In this document: positions 8,416 to 16,971 of the stretch, one piece after another
Numbering within the stretch: position 1 is the stretch's first letter
Layout: every line of letters starts with the position of its first letter
Assembly: GCA_012522855.1 (NCBI GenBank)
Contig: JAAYJQ010000019.1
Coordinates: 83,466 to 147,465 of the forward strand
DNA from: Bacteroidales bacterium
Lineage (GTDB): Bacteria; Bacteroidota; Bacteroidia; Bacteroidales; UBA932
Length of the DNA: 64,000 nt
Reading direction: 5' to 3'
The notes under the pieces: generated by a model
What the model saw: only the letters and a program-made list of their open reading frames with translations
Databases searched by the model: none
Told to the model about the DNA's origin: nothing
Position numbers and translations under genes: made by a program

Positions 8416-9969
8416 TTATTCCGGCAATTGGGCGCCGTAGCCATCCATGGCGCCGAAGAGTTCGAGGGCCTTCTTCCAGTTGTAACGGTTGGCGAACATG
8501 GAAGAGGTGGACGTCATCGTGCCGGTCATATTCATGCCGAAGGCCTGGCGGAAGGTGTTGACCGCCGAATTCGGGTCATAGTTCGTGCTTTCGCTGTAGG
8601 AGGCGTTGATGAAGCCCTTGAGGTACGCTTCATCGATCTTACCCTTGAATATGGATGCGTCCGAGACCGTCTTGTTGCCGGAAGCGCGGTCGAGATATTC
8701 CACGTCGCTGAAGTCAACGCTGGACACGCGCATGAATTTTCCTCCGCCCGGAATGGTGAGGTCGCCCTCCCTGTTCAGGAAGAAGATATTGTCTTCCACT
8801 ATGGTGTTGCGGCTTGCCTCCCGATTCTTGTCGCTGTCGATGTGGGTGTAGTCGATTCCTGCGAAGATCGAGCAGCCGAAAATGTTGTTGGCAAGGTAGC
8901 AGTCCGTGCCGGGCAGGAAACGGAAGCCGTAGCCCATGTCAAGGAAATCTTTGAGCCGGGACCACGAGAAGAGCACCGTGTTGTTGGTGAAGTCCACCGG
9001 CTGGTTTACCTTGGCATCGGAGCCGCGGACATCGATCGCCGCCATCCTGCAGTTCACGAAGATGCTGTTGTCGATCTGCATATGCCCCTTGAAGAGGCCG
9101 AGAATGGCGTAACTCGGGGCGTTGAGGAAAGCGCAGTTCTGAATGGTCAGATCCACGGAGGAGTTGTTCAGGTAGAGGATGGCTGTTTCGTTGGTGAGCG
9201 CTTCCCGGCTTTCCAGATTCGGCCCGCCCAGCCCCATGGTTCCGATCGGATTCATCCGTGGGGTTTCCACCCCTTCGGGCTGCCCCTTGTCATCCTCCCG
9301 CTGGGAGGACGTGTAGGAAACGGAGTTTCCACGATCGAAAATGATTCCGTCCAGCACCAGGTCGGAGCCGGGGGATTGGATGTCCAGCATAATGGTCCCC
9401 ATCTTCATCGTACCGTTGGATTCCAGCGTCGGCTGTACCATTGTACGGTAATTGAGGATGTCCCGTTTCGAGAAATCACTGTTGAAGCCGCCATAGATGT
9501 AAAGCGGTTTGTTGATGGTGATGGTTCCCGAGCGGAGCAGGCCGTAGTAGTTCCCTTCCGCCACGTAGAGCGTGGATCCTTCCGGAGCGATGTCGACCGC
9601 TTTCTGGATGTTCTTGACCGGTGTCTCCGGTGTCAGTCCGTCGTTTTGGTTGTTGCCGGACTCGCTTACATAGTAGATTCCTCCCTTGGCGGCGTTCCTG
9701 TTCGCTTGATTCTGGTTGGCCGGAGCATTCGGGTTTGCCTTCTTGTTCCCCTTAACCGCGCTTTTGGCTCCTTTTTCGACCGCATCTTCCGCCTTGTCCA
9801 GGGTTTTCTGTACAGCCCGGTCGGCAGCCATCTTGGTTCGGGTTTCCACGGCGTTCTTCGCTCTTCTGGCGATGTCGTTGAGAATTTGGGCGTTTGCAGA
9901 TACGCTGAAGGTACATGCTATCACCGCCGCGAGCATGGTTCGGATGATTTTATTCGCAAAAAATTTCAT
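8416..9969 (-). CDS. Secreted right-handed parallel beta-helix protein
   Basis: A 517-residue exported protein. The signal peptide ends at SVSANA before QIL. A charged Ala/Lys/Asn-rich linker follows (residues about 30-95), then a beta-helix of the pectate-lyase-like superfamily: YYVSESGNNQNDG, a TPETPVKNIQKAV stretch, VAEGNYYG and IYGGFN are typical of DUF1565-type helices, followed by Asn-rich turns such as IQNCAF and LANNIFG. The start is ATG 9969, giving MKFFANKIIRTML; codons upstream lack signal-peptide character. No catalytic residues are identifiable, so polysaccharide binding or lysis is a guess. Monocistronic; it converges on the ROK operon. Confidence 0.75.
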   Translation of the reverse strand: MKFFANKIIRTMLAAVIACTFSVSANAQILNDIARRAKNAVETRTKMAADRAVQKTLDKAEDAVEKGAKSAVKGNKKANPNAPANQNQANRNAAKGGIYYVSESGNNQNDGLTPETPVKNIQKAVDIAPEGSTLYVAEGNYYGLLRSGTITINKPLYIYGGFNSDFSKRDILNYRTMVQPTLESNGTMKMGTIMLDIQSPGSDLVLDGIIFDRGNSVSYTSSQREDDKGQPEGVETPRMNPIGTMGLGGPNLESREALTNETAILYLNNSSVDLTIQNCAFLNAPSYAILGLFKGHMQIDNSIFVNCRMAAIDVRGSDAKVNQPVDFTNNTVLFSWSRLKDFLDMGYGFRFLPGTDCYLANNIFGCSIFAGIDYTHIDSDKNREASRNTIVEDNIFFLNREGDLTIPGGGKFMRVSSVDFSDVEYLDRASGNKTVSDASIFKGKIDEAYLKGFINASYSESTNYDPNSAVNTFRQAFGMNMTGTMTSTSSMFANRYNWKKALELFGAMDGYGAQLPE

Positions 9970-10075
9970 GATTGTTGGATATTCTGTACTTATGTACAAG
10001 TTATAATTCTTGTAAATATAATCAATTTTTTTGACAATATCGCTGATTCCGTTGTGAATTCGCGCGATAATTTCG

Positions 10076-11113
10076 TCACGCCTCGTCAGGAATCGCCTCC
10101 GTGAGGATTTCTACCAGACGAGGCTTGGCGTAGCGATCAAGTTCCATTTCCGGAATCAAAACATAGCCTTCCGGCAATTCGGGTGCGCAGGCGGGCTCCC
10201 AGAGGAACAGGTCGGCAAAAAGAGTCTGATGGGTGAGCTGATGCCGGATTCCTTTCCGGAGCAGGGTCAGTGTGCCGGGCAGTCCTTTTGCGGAGAGAAA
10301 GGCTTTGGAATCCTCCTCCGGCCCGAGTTCGTACAGCAAAGGCTCCCAGAGTCCCTGCCAGATGTCTCCGGCGGGGCGGCGGCGAAGGGCGGTCTGCCCT
10401 TGAAAACGGAGGTAAACATAACAGAAAAACCGCTCCCGAACCGGATTCGCCTGCTTTTTGACCGGAAGCATTCCGACTCGGCCGGTCTTCCGGGCATTGC
10501 ACCCGGCCAAAAGCGGACACGCGTAGCAATCGGGAGAAGCCGGGGTACACTGCAGGGCACCGAAATCCATGATCCCTTGGTTGAAGTCAGCCGGACAATC
10601 TTCCGGCAAGAGCGCTTGGGCCAGTCGCGAGAACTCCTTCTTGGCTGCAGGCGTATTCACGGGTGTGAATATTCCGAAATAGCGTGACAGGACACGATAG
10701 ACATTGCCGTCCACGACAGCGACGGGCAGTCCGAACGCGATGGAGCCGACCGCAGCGGCGGTATATTCCCCGACACCCTTCAGGGAGCGAAGATCCTCCA
10801 CCGTGTCCGGGAAGTGTCCGATGGCGACGATTTGACGGGCGGCGGCAAGGAGATTTCGGGCGCGGCTGTAGTAACCCAGGCCCTGCCAGAGCCGCAAGAT
10901 CTCGTCCTCGGAAGCGGCGGCAAGGGATTCCACATTCGGGAAACGCTGCATGAACCGCTCCCAATATGCCTGCCCTTGTACGATTCGCGTCTGCTGCAGG
11001 ATGATTTCGCTCAACCAGACCGCATACGGATCCCGGGTCCTGCGCCAAGGCAAATCCCGTCCGTTTTCCGCGTACCACCGCAGAATCGTTTCTGTGAAGA
11101 TCCGATCTTCCAT
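10076..11113 (-). CDS. mutY: A/G-specific adenine glycosylase MutY
   Basis: Removes adenine mispaired with 8-oxoguanine in base excision repair. The 345 residues include LSEIILQQTR (catalytic Glu), helix-hairpin-helix LKGVGEYTAAAV with the downstream catalytic Asp in VVDGNV, a 4Fe-4S cluster motif C-x6-C-x2-C-x5-C (QCTPASPDCYACPLLAGC) and a C-terminal NUDIX-like 8-oxoG recognition domain. The start is ATG 11113 (MEDRIFTETI), because this matches the family N-terminus; the in-frame extension to 11257 overlaps the divergent serpin control region and has no family match. Divergent from the serpin pair. Confidence 0.95.
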   Translation of the reverse strand: MEDRIFTETILRWYAENGRDLPWRRTRDPYAVWLSEIILQQTRIVQGQAYWERFMQRFPNVESLAAASEDEILRLWQGLGYYSRARNLLAAARQIVAIGHFPDTVEDLRSLKGVGEYTAAAVGSIAFGLPVAVVDGNVYRVLSRYFGIFTPVNTPAAKKEFSRLAQALLPEDCPADFNQGIMDFGALQCTPASPDCYACPLLAGCNARKTGRVGMLPVKKQANPVRERFFCYVYLRFQGQTALRRRPAGDIWQGLWEPLLYELGPEEDSKAFLSAKGLPGTLTLLRKGIRHQLTHQTLFADLFLWEPACAPELPEGYVLIPEMELDRYAKPRLVEILTEAIPDEA

Positions 11114-11302
11114 GTCTTGCTTCGCCCCCCTCGTCTTGGCGACGTGTCTGCAAGGTACGAAATTCGGCGAGAAATCCGGCCATTCTCCGGCAGCAGCCGT
11201 CAGGATCGAAAGCCGCGCGATCGGAAAAAAATCTTCCGGATGATGCAAGGTTTTCATCTTTCCGGGATTATGATGAGTGTAAACCCCTCAGACGACCATA
11301 CT

Positions 11303-12532
11303 ATGAAACGAATTCTCACCTCATTGGGCATCCTTGCCTGCCTTGCGTTCTCTGCCTGCGACAGAGAGAACCCCATAGATCCGGACGATCAGGAGATCGA
11401 ATCGATCTTGCTGACCAGGGCAGAAGAAGGTTATGTGCGGCACAACAACGAATTTGCCTGGAACCTGTTCGCGGACCTCGCAAGGGTGACTCCTGGGAAT
11501 TTCGTCATTTCCCCGCTTAGCGCGACCTTTACCCTCGCCATGATCGACAACGGCGCCATCGGCCAGACCCGGGACGAAATCAACCGTGTCCTCGGGTACG
11601 GCGAAGATGGGATCGATGCCATCAACGAATTTTGTCACAAGATGATGGAAGGAGTCCCCAACATCGATCGCCGGATCGAGATGGCGCTTGCCAATGCCGC
11701 CGTGATCAACCGGGGTTACCCCGTCAAGCAGACGTTCCTGAACTGCTTGGCGAGATATTATCTGGCGGAAGTCTTCCATCCGGATTTTTCCGACCCGAGT
11801 GCGTTGGCGCTCATCAATGATTGGTGTTCCGACAAAACGCGCGGAAAGATTCCGAATATTATCGATTCCTTCCAACCGAATTCGGAGGTTTGCTTCCTGA
11901 ATGCCCTGTACTTCAAGGCTCCGTGGACCATCCAGTTCGATCCGGACGAGAGCAGGCCGGAACCGTTTTACGATTATACCGGGAATATCAAAACCGGCGA
12001 AGCGACCATGATGCATCTGCAGGCAGATCTGGAATATTTTGAAGATGAATATTATACCGCGCTGGATCTCGATCTCGGAAAGAAGGCTTTCAAGATGACC
12101 TTTTACCTCCCGAGGCTCGGCAAGACCGTCGAGGAAGCGATCACCTCCCTCACGGATCTCGGCAGTTTCCAGCCCCCGGTGGTGCGGCGGTCCCGTCCGG
12201 TCGATCTCAAACTGCCTCGGTTCCAGACCGATTCCGAATTTGATCTCAACGAGAGCCTGAAGCGGCTCGGCATGCCCACGGCTTTCAATTCCGAAGGCGG
12301 CTTCCTGAATATGACCGACAGTCCCGGACTCTATCTCGGGCTTGTCAAGCAGAAAGCCACGATTACCGTGAATGAGGAGGGCGCTGAAGCCGCGGCGGTG
12401 ACCATCGGAGAGATGGTGGAAAAAGGAAGCTTGTTCCTGGATTTCCACGCCGACCGTCCCTTCTTCTATACGATTTACGATTCCGGAACCGGTTCCATCC
12501 TGTTCATGGGGCGCTATGCCTGCGTAGATTAA
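11303..12532 (+). CDS. Lipoprotein serpin 1 (predicted Lys at P1)
   Basis: A 409-residue serine/cysteine protease inhibitor, probably anchored on the cell surface. The signal peptide ends in a lipobox, LAFSAC, followed by DRENP. Serpin marks are NFVISPLSATFTLAM, the FLNALYFKAPW stretch of strand s3A, and a hinge NEEGAEAAAVT whose small residues suit loop insertion, so an inhibitory serpin is predicted. Counting from the hinge Gly as P15 puts Lys at P1 and Gly at P1' (MVEK/GS), suggesting trypsin-like targets. The RPFFY segment after the loop is conserved. The start is ATG 11303; the frame open upstream overlaps mutY and is not used. A second serpin follows after 7 nt. Confidence 0.92.
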   Translation: MKRILTSLGILACLAFSACDRENPIDPDDQEIESILLTRAEEGYVRHNNEFAWNLFADLARVTPGNFVISPLSATFTLAMIDNGAIGQTRDEINRVLGYGEDGIDAINEFCHKMMEGVPNIDRRIEMALANAAVINRGYPVKQTFLNCLARYYLAEVFHPDFSDPSALALINDWCSDKTRGKIPNIIDSFQPNSEVCFLNALYFKAPWTIQFDPDESRPEPFYDYTGNIKTGEATMMHLQADLEYFEDEYYTALDLDLGKKAFKMTFYLPRLGKTVEEAITSLTDLGSFQPPVVRRSRPVDLKLPRFQTDSEFDLNESLKRLGMPTAFNSEGGFLNMTDSPGLYLGLVKQKATITVNEEGAEAAAVTIGEMVEKGSLFLDFHADRPFFYTIYDSGTGSILFMGRYACVD

Positions 12533-12539
12533 TACTACA

Positions 12540-13781
12540 ATGAGACATCTCCTCCCTGCAACCCTCCTGCTTCTCTTTACCCTGGCATTCCCGGCGTGTG
12601 ACAAAAGCAATCCTCCTTCTTCCGATCCCCTCGTACCCGGCACTATCACCCTTACGAGGACGCAGCAGGAATATGTCCAAGCGACCAATCACTTCGGCTT
12701 GAACCTATCCGCCAAAGTATTCACGATGGCTGCGGAAGAAGGGAAGGATTTTATCTTCTCTCCCATCAGCGTCGGCTATCTGCTCGGAATGCTCGGCAAC
12801 GGCGCGTCGGGAGAGACCGCGAAGGAAATCTGCACCGTACTCGGCTATGGCGAAGACGACATTGCCGCGATCAACGAATTCTGCAAGACATTCATGAATC
12901 AGTCCGGCGCGTTGGACAAGCGCGTGATTCTGGAACTCGCGAACGCTATTGTGGCGAGCAAAGGAATCGCACCCTTGAAAGAGACCTTTACGAAGCCGGT
13001 TCGGGATAACTACTACGCCGCTGTAGAAATCTTGGATTTTTCCGACACCCAGGCGCTTCTCGACCGGATCAACGGTTGGTGCAATGAAAAAACGCACGGG
13101 ATGATCCCGAAGATTTTGGAGGAGGTGGAGTCGGAGTGCCTTGTCTACTTGATGAACGCGATCTATTTCAAAGGGGACTGGTCGCAGCAATTTGACCCGA
13201 ACGAAACGAGAAAGGAGAATTTCACGAAACAAAACGGGGACAAGGTGCAAGTAGACATGATGAATATCGATTATACGTATCACCGCTATTGGACTCCGGA
13301 TTTCGAGACGCTGGCGATGCCCTACGGGAACGGCTCCTTCCGGATGACGTTCTTCCTGCCTGCATCCGAGAAAAGCGTCGAAGATGTAATCGGAGCTCTG
13401 AATCCCGAAATCTGGGCGGAAATCCAAAAAGAAGCCTGCCCGAAGTCTTCTAGAGTGAAGGTTCCCAGGTTCGAGACGGAGTCTTTCTTCGATTTGAAGC
13501 AATCCCTCATCGAACTCGGAATGCCTTCCGCTTTCGGTCCCGGCGCTGACTTCAGCGCCATGTCGGACTATTCTCTCTTTATTTCTTTCATCTTGCAGAA
13601 AGCCCGTATCAAGGTCGATGAAGTAGGTTCGGAGGCTGCCGCAATTACGATCACAGGTCTTGACGGTGCGGTGGGCGGATCCTCCTCCTCGGCTTTCTTC
13701 CTGAACCGGCCTTTCTTCTACACCATTTCGGAATCCAGCACGGGCGCCATCCTCTTCATCGGCTCCTACGGGATGAAATAG
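12540..13781 (+). CDS. Lipoprotein serpin 2 (predicted Ala at P1)
   Basis: A 413-residue paralogue of the preceding gene, co-transcribed with it (7-nt gap). The signal peptide has lipobox LAFPAC, then DKSNP. Serpin features are DFIFSPISVGYLLGM, YLMNAIYFKGDW and hinge DEVGSEAAAIT. Counted the same way, P1 is Ala with Val at P1' (DGA/VGG), and the loop is about two residues longer and Gly/Ser-rich (GGSSSS), so elastase-like or broad targets are expected rather than trypsin-like. The two serpins share the RPFFYTI segment but differ strongly in the loop, which looks like functional divergence after duplication. Exact P1 calls are inference. Confidence 0.92.
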   Translation: MRHLLPATLLLLFTLAFPACDKSNPPSSDPLVPGTITLTRTQQEYVQATNHFGLNLSAKVFTMAAEEGKDFIFSPISVGYLLGMLGNGASGETAKEICTVLGYGEDDIAAINEFCKTFMNQSGALDKRVILELANAIVASKGIAPLKETFTKPVRDNYYAAVEILDFSDTQALLDRINGWCNEKTHGMIPKILEEVESECLVYLMNAIYFKGDWSQQFDPNETRKENFTKQNGDKVQVDMMNIDYTYHRYWTPDFETLAMPYGNGSFRMTFFLPASEKSVEDVIGALNPEIWAEIQKEACPKSSRVKVPRFETESFFDLKQSLIELGMPSAFGPGADFSAMSDYSLFISFILQKARIKVDEVGSEAAAITITGLDGAVGGSSSSAFFLNRPFFYTISESSTGAILFIGSYGMK

Positions 13782-13881
13782 TCTCGAGCCCGCGCCCCCT
13801 GCCGGGCAAAAGGTCCGGGGTGGAGCGGATTCGGCAAGGAGGCGTGATTGCCAAAGAGCTGACCGATAATGTGTTGCGCAT

Positions 13882-13911
13882 AACCCCTAGGGCGATTTTG
13901 CCCTAGGGGTT
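13882..13911. terminator. Palindromic terminator (copy 2)
   Basis: Arms AACCCCTAGGGC and GCCCTAGGGGTT around GATTTT. It lies about 100 nt after the serpin operon and differs from copy 1 (8297-8326) by one base (G for A at 13894). It probably ends the serpin mRNA. Confidence 0.65.
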
Positions 13912-13970
13912 TCGTGTAAGTGGTTGGCCCAGAGGATATTCTGAAACACAGGAATATTTTTACCGAAATA

Positions 13971-14002
13971 TTTGGTTTATAAAATAAACTACTTTATATT
14001 TG
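13971..14002 (+). promoter_or_regulatory. Promoter of the membrane protein / regulator pair
   Basis: TTTG at 13971-13974 and TATATTTG at 13995-14002, spaced 20 nt: a full match to the Bacteroidota consensus. The predicted leader to ATG 14065 is about 55 nt. Confidence 0.8.
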
Positions 14003-14064
14003 TGGCAAGAAAGGGAGGAAAAGAGCTCGCCTGCCCTTTTGACATATTCAAATAATGCAAAGTC

Positions 14065-14706
14065 ATGGAAAACAATCTTGAAAAACAATTGACTCCGGAA
14101 GAGAGTCTGTCCATCATTTCCGCCTCCTTGGAAAAGAGCAGGCGGGACATGCTTGAGAATGCCGGCGCGCCGATGCTCCGCTGGGGAATCCTCGTTCTGG
14201 TCTTCTCCCTGCTTGTATTCTTTCTTTGGAACAAAACGGGCAGCCCGGCCTGGAACTGTCTCTGGTTCCTGATGTGCGTGATCGGTTTCGCCATCGAAAG
14301 GTTCGCGGACCGGAAGAAAAGCAAAGGAATCCGCAGTTTCCTCGCCGTGACCCTGGGCAAAGTCTGGGGTGTGTTCGGCATCCTGGCTGTGTCAACCTCC
14401 ACCCTCATGGTCCTCTGCCTGCTCGGAATCGTGTCCATTCTCCCGACCGACCTGCTTCCTCTTCATCCGACATATGTCCCGATCACGGCGCTGATCGTGG
14501 TCCTGATGGGCTGTTCGACAGCCATTACGGGCTGGATCCTCAAGGACGCCTGGATCACGGTGGCGGGCTTCCTTACCGGCATCATCGGTACGGCTTTCGC
14601 CCTCGCCCTACCCGGCGCGCATCAGGAACTGGTCCTCACGGGCGTGTCCCTCGTCGGACTGATTCTTCCCGGGCTGATCATCAACAGAGGCAGGTGCAAT
14701 GAATAA
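14065..14706 (+). CDS. Multi-pass membrane protein, unknown function
   Basis: 213 residues. A soluble N-terminal segment of about 38 residues (LEKQLTPEESLSIISASLEKSRRDML) is followed by about six hydrophobic helices with short loops; a basic loop RFADRKKSKG follows helix 2. I do not recognise the family. The next gene, a winged-helix regulator, starts 8 nt before this stop, so the two are translationally coupled; pairs like this in Bacteroidota often form a small sensor or stress unit in which the regulator controls its own operon. That role is inference. Confidence 0.65.
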   Translation: MENNLEKQLTPEESLSIISASLEKSRRDMLENAGAPMLRWGILVLVFSLLVFFLWNKTGSPAWNCLWFLMCVIGFAIERFADRKKSKGIRSFLAVTLGKVWGVFGILAVSTSTLMVLCLLGIVSILPTDLLPLHPTYVPITALIVVLMGCSTAITGWILKDAWITVAGFLTGIIGTAFALALPGAHQELVLTGVSLVGLILPGLIINRGRCNE

Positions 14707-15004
14707 GGAAGACCGCGCGCAAGCATTCAAACCTTTGGACCCCTTGCTGCATTCGGAGCTGCGGCTGGCGGTGATGTCGATACTCGTGTCGGCGGAAAGC
14801 GCGAACTTCAGTTACTTAAAGAAGCAGACCGACGCGACATCCGGTAACCTGAGCGTTCAGATCGATAAGCTTGAAAAAGCAGGCTACATCACTGTCTCGA
14901 AAGGATTTAAAGGAAAGATGCCGCAAACCACCTGCAGCATCACGGACAAAGGCCACAAAGCTTTCGAAGAATATGTCGACGCGCTTCGTAGTTACATCCA
15001 GTAG
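14699..15004 (+). CDS. Winged-helix transcriptional regulator
   Basis: A 101-residue DNA-binding protein of the small winged-helix group related to MarR/ArsR (HTH_34 type). LLHSELRLAVMSIL is helix 1, FSYLKKQTDATSGNLSVQIDKLE gives the helix-turn-helix with recognition helix, and AGYITVSKGFKGKMPQTT is the wing. The C-terminal helix (HKAFEEYVDALRSYI) probably dimerises. There are no extra ligand domains. Overlaps the upstream membrane gene by 8 nt, which suggests it works with or controls that gene. Confidence 0.85.
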   Translation: MNKEDRAQAFKPLDPLLHSELRLAVMSILVSAESANFSYLKKQTDATSGNLSVQIDKLEKAGYITVSKGFKGKMPQTTCSITDKGHKAFEEYVDALRSYIQ

Positions 15005-15068
15005 AAAGCCACATGCGCAGTGACCTCGAGACCTTGTTGGCTGTTCCGGACCGCTATGATCTATGGCG

Positions 15069-15488
15069 CTAGTTCTCCTTGCGGTCTGACCGCGCCAGGG
15101 GTTTGGCGAGAAACACTGTCGGGAGACAGATCAGATAGACGATGATGAAATAGATAGCGGCCAGACCATGAAAGCAGAGATAGCCTAACAGGAACAGACC
15201 AATCGCCCCGGCTCCGTAGATCCGAGCCGGCCGTCTGTGCGTAAACAGGAGCAGGATCCACCCGAAGCCATAACTCAAAACGGACAGTTCATCCGCTTGG
15301 TTGTTGGTGATCAGTGTGAAGTACTTGTTTTCCGCAAAAGCCGAATAGAATGTGAACACCTTCAACTGCAGCACCTCTGGTCTGAAACTCAGCATCAGGG
15401 AACAATACGCCCCGCCGAGCCCCGCAAGCATGAGAAGAATGGCTAAAACGGTGAAAATTAGGCGTTTACGCCTGCAATTTGGCTTCAT
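15069..15488 (-). CDS. Small membrane protein, unknown function
   Basis: 139 residues with a basic N-terminus (MKPNCRRKR) and about four hydrophobic helices (around residues 9-30, 66-82, 88-106 and 108-128). No recognised family. Its ATG overlaps the stop of the upstream lipoprotein gene (TAATG), so the two are coupled and probably act together in the envelope. Confidence 0.55.
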   Translation of the reverse strand: MKPNCRRKRLIFTVLAILLMLAGLGGAYCSLMLSFRPEVLQLKVFTFYSAFAENKYFTLITNNQADELSVLSYGFGWILLLFTHRRPARIYGAGAIGLFLLGYLCFHGLAAIYFIIVYLICLPTVFLAKPLARSDRKEN

Positions 15489-16186
15489 TAGATCCAGATG
15501 TTCACGATCGTCCCGTCCTCTTGATAGATCTCTATGGCGACAAGACCGAATTTATGGTTGCCGATATACACCACCTTCGAGATACCCGGCGTTCCTTGGG
15601 CGGTGCTTTCAACCTTGACTACTTTGATGTTTATGAATCCCATCTGATAGTCGTCCTCCGTGGACTTGTGCACAACCTTGCAGTTTACTTTCTTGCCTGT
15701 GCCGCTCTGGGTGAAAGACCACCGGTCTCCTTCTTTGACATCGTATTTCATCAAGATGGATTCTTTCCCGTTGTCCTGGACGTACGATACCCCCTCGGTA
15801 GTGTTCTTAAACTTGAGCGCCGCATTGACTTGTCCGCCCGGCCCCATGATCTCGGAACGCTTCTTGGTAAATTCCTCTCCCAGGAGCACCTCGCCCCACA
15901 TTTCGACCTTTTGATAGGTTGCGTCATCAAGGACTCCGCTGATGTTGATGGTAATGATGCCGCCTTGGTTGTCGACGACTTCAAGATCGCTTCTCTGCAT
16001 TTTTGAACCGATATAAATACCTGCGGAGGTTTTGTATCCGACCTTGTTCTGATCCAAGTCGGCGCTACCGCGCAGTTTTTGATTCGTTTCATCTTTCTGA
16101 CAGGCTGTGATGCCGATTGTCAGAAGTAAGAACGAGGCAAGGATTGTCGTACAACCGGAAGCGGTTTTCATAAAAAACGTTTTCAT
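15488..16186 (-). CDS. Lipoprotein, unknown function
   Basis: 232 residues with an N-terminal signal and lipobox (GITAC, then QKDETN). The mature part is rich in beta-strand patterns (YKTSAGIYIG, GGIITINISG, KVVYIGNHKFGLVAIEIYQEDG) and has no motif I can name. The start is ATG 16186; a TTG two codons upstream is less likely. It is followed by a coupled membrane-protein gene. Confidence 0.6.
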   Translation of the reverse strand: MKTFFMKTASGCTTILASFLLLTIGITACQKDETNQKLRGSADLDQNKVGYKTSAGIYIGSKMQRSDLEVVDNQGGIITINISGVLDDATYQKVEMWGEVLLGEEFTKKRSEIMGPGGQVNAALKFKNTTEGVSYVQDNGKESILMKYDVKEGDRWSFTQSGTGKKVNCKVVHKSTEDDYQMGFINIKVVKVESTAQGTPGISKVVYIGNHKFGLVAIEIYQEDGTIVNIWI

Positions 16187-16455
16187 ATTCAATAAGAATA
16201 AAATGGTTATTCAGCAAAAGTGCAATGTATCAAATAAAGGTAGCAATTCTGTGAGATTAGGAACTGCCAAATTGTAAAAATGAACTTCTGAATCAGCAAA
16301 ACCCGAAATATGTTCCTGCCATGCGGACAGGGGAGGAATCGCTCGCTGACAAGTAGGCGAATCATTGAGATCGGAATGCCTGTCTGCCAAAATGGCAACA
16401 GGCTCGTATTTTGCGGAAGGACGGGAGAAGATGTAATTTTTAAAGATTATAAATT

Positions 16456-16941
16456 ATGACAATCAGCAAGAAAATGCAGGACGCGTTCAACGCGCAGATT
16501 ACAGCGGAGCTTTGGTCCTCCAATCTTTATCTCGAAATGGCTTTCTGGTTCCGAAAGGAAGGATGGAACGGATTTGCCCATTGGATGTACAAGCAGGCTG
16601 AAGAGGAGAGGGAGCATGCGCTCGATATGGCAGACTATGTCCTGAGAAGGGGCGGTGAGGCGAAAGTGTCCGCCATCGAAGCCGTTCCGACCCAGTGGGC
16701 GGATGTCAAGGCTGTCTTCGAGGACACGCTCAAGCACGAGCGCCATGTGACGGAACTGATCAATGGTTTGGCCGAGGCCGCTGAAAGCGAAAGGGATCGC
16801 GCTTCCGAAAACTTCATCGCGAAGTACATCGACGAGCAGGTCGAGGAAGAAGATTCCGTGCAGGGGATCCTGGACGTGATCAACCGGAAAGAGGGCTGCT
16901 CCATCACCAAGCTGGACGCGACTTTGGGCCAGAGATCGTAA
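16456..16941 (+). CDS. ftnA: Bacterial non-haem ferritin
   Basis: A 161-residue iron-storage protein forming 24-mer shells. The four-helix pattern has ferroxidase residues in order: Glu in ITAELWSSNLYLEMA, the EEEREHA motif (Glu and His), Glu in KHERHVT and EQVEEE. The length matches FtnA (about 160-165). It lacks the haem-ligating Met context of bacterioferritin. Expected to store iron and blunt peroxide damage in an anaerobe. Monocistronic; converges on uvrA. The 269 nt before it hold no clear gene; a poor -7-like TATTTTG near 16409 is the only hint of its promoter. Confidence 0.96.
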   Translation: MTISKKMQDAFNAQITAELWSSNLYLEMAFWFRKEGWNGFAHWMYKQAEEEREHALDMADYVLRRGGEAKVSAIEAVPTQWADVKAVFEDTLKHERHVTELINGLAEAAESERDRASENFIAKYIDEQVEEEDSVQGILDVINRKEGCSITKLDATLGQRS

Positions 16942-16971
16942 CGGAGGCTTCCTTTTCCGGGGAATCGGAAA

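Noticed and set aside
8329..10104. Long + strand ORF antisense to the beta-helix gene
   Set aside because: It is the mirror of a protein with a clear signal peptide and beta-helix motifs; the translated sequence lacks any recognisable domain.
10814..11302. N-terminal extension of serpin 1 from 10814
   Set aside because: It would overlap mutY and place the lipoprotein signal internally; ATG 11303 gives a proper signal peptide.
11321..12688. 455-codon minus strand ORF over serpin 1
   Set aside because: Antisense shadow of a gene with lipobox and serpin motifs.
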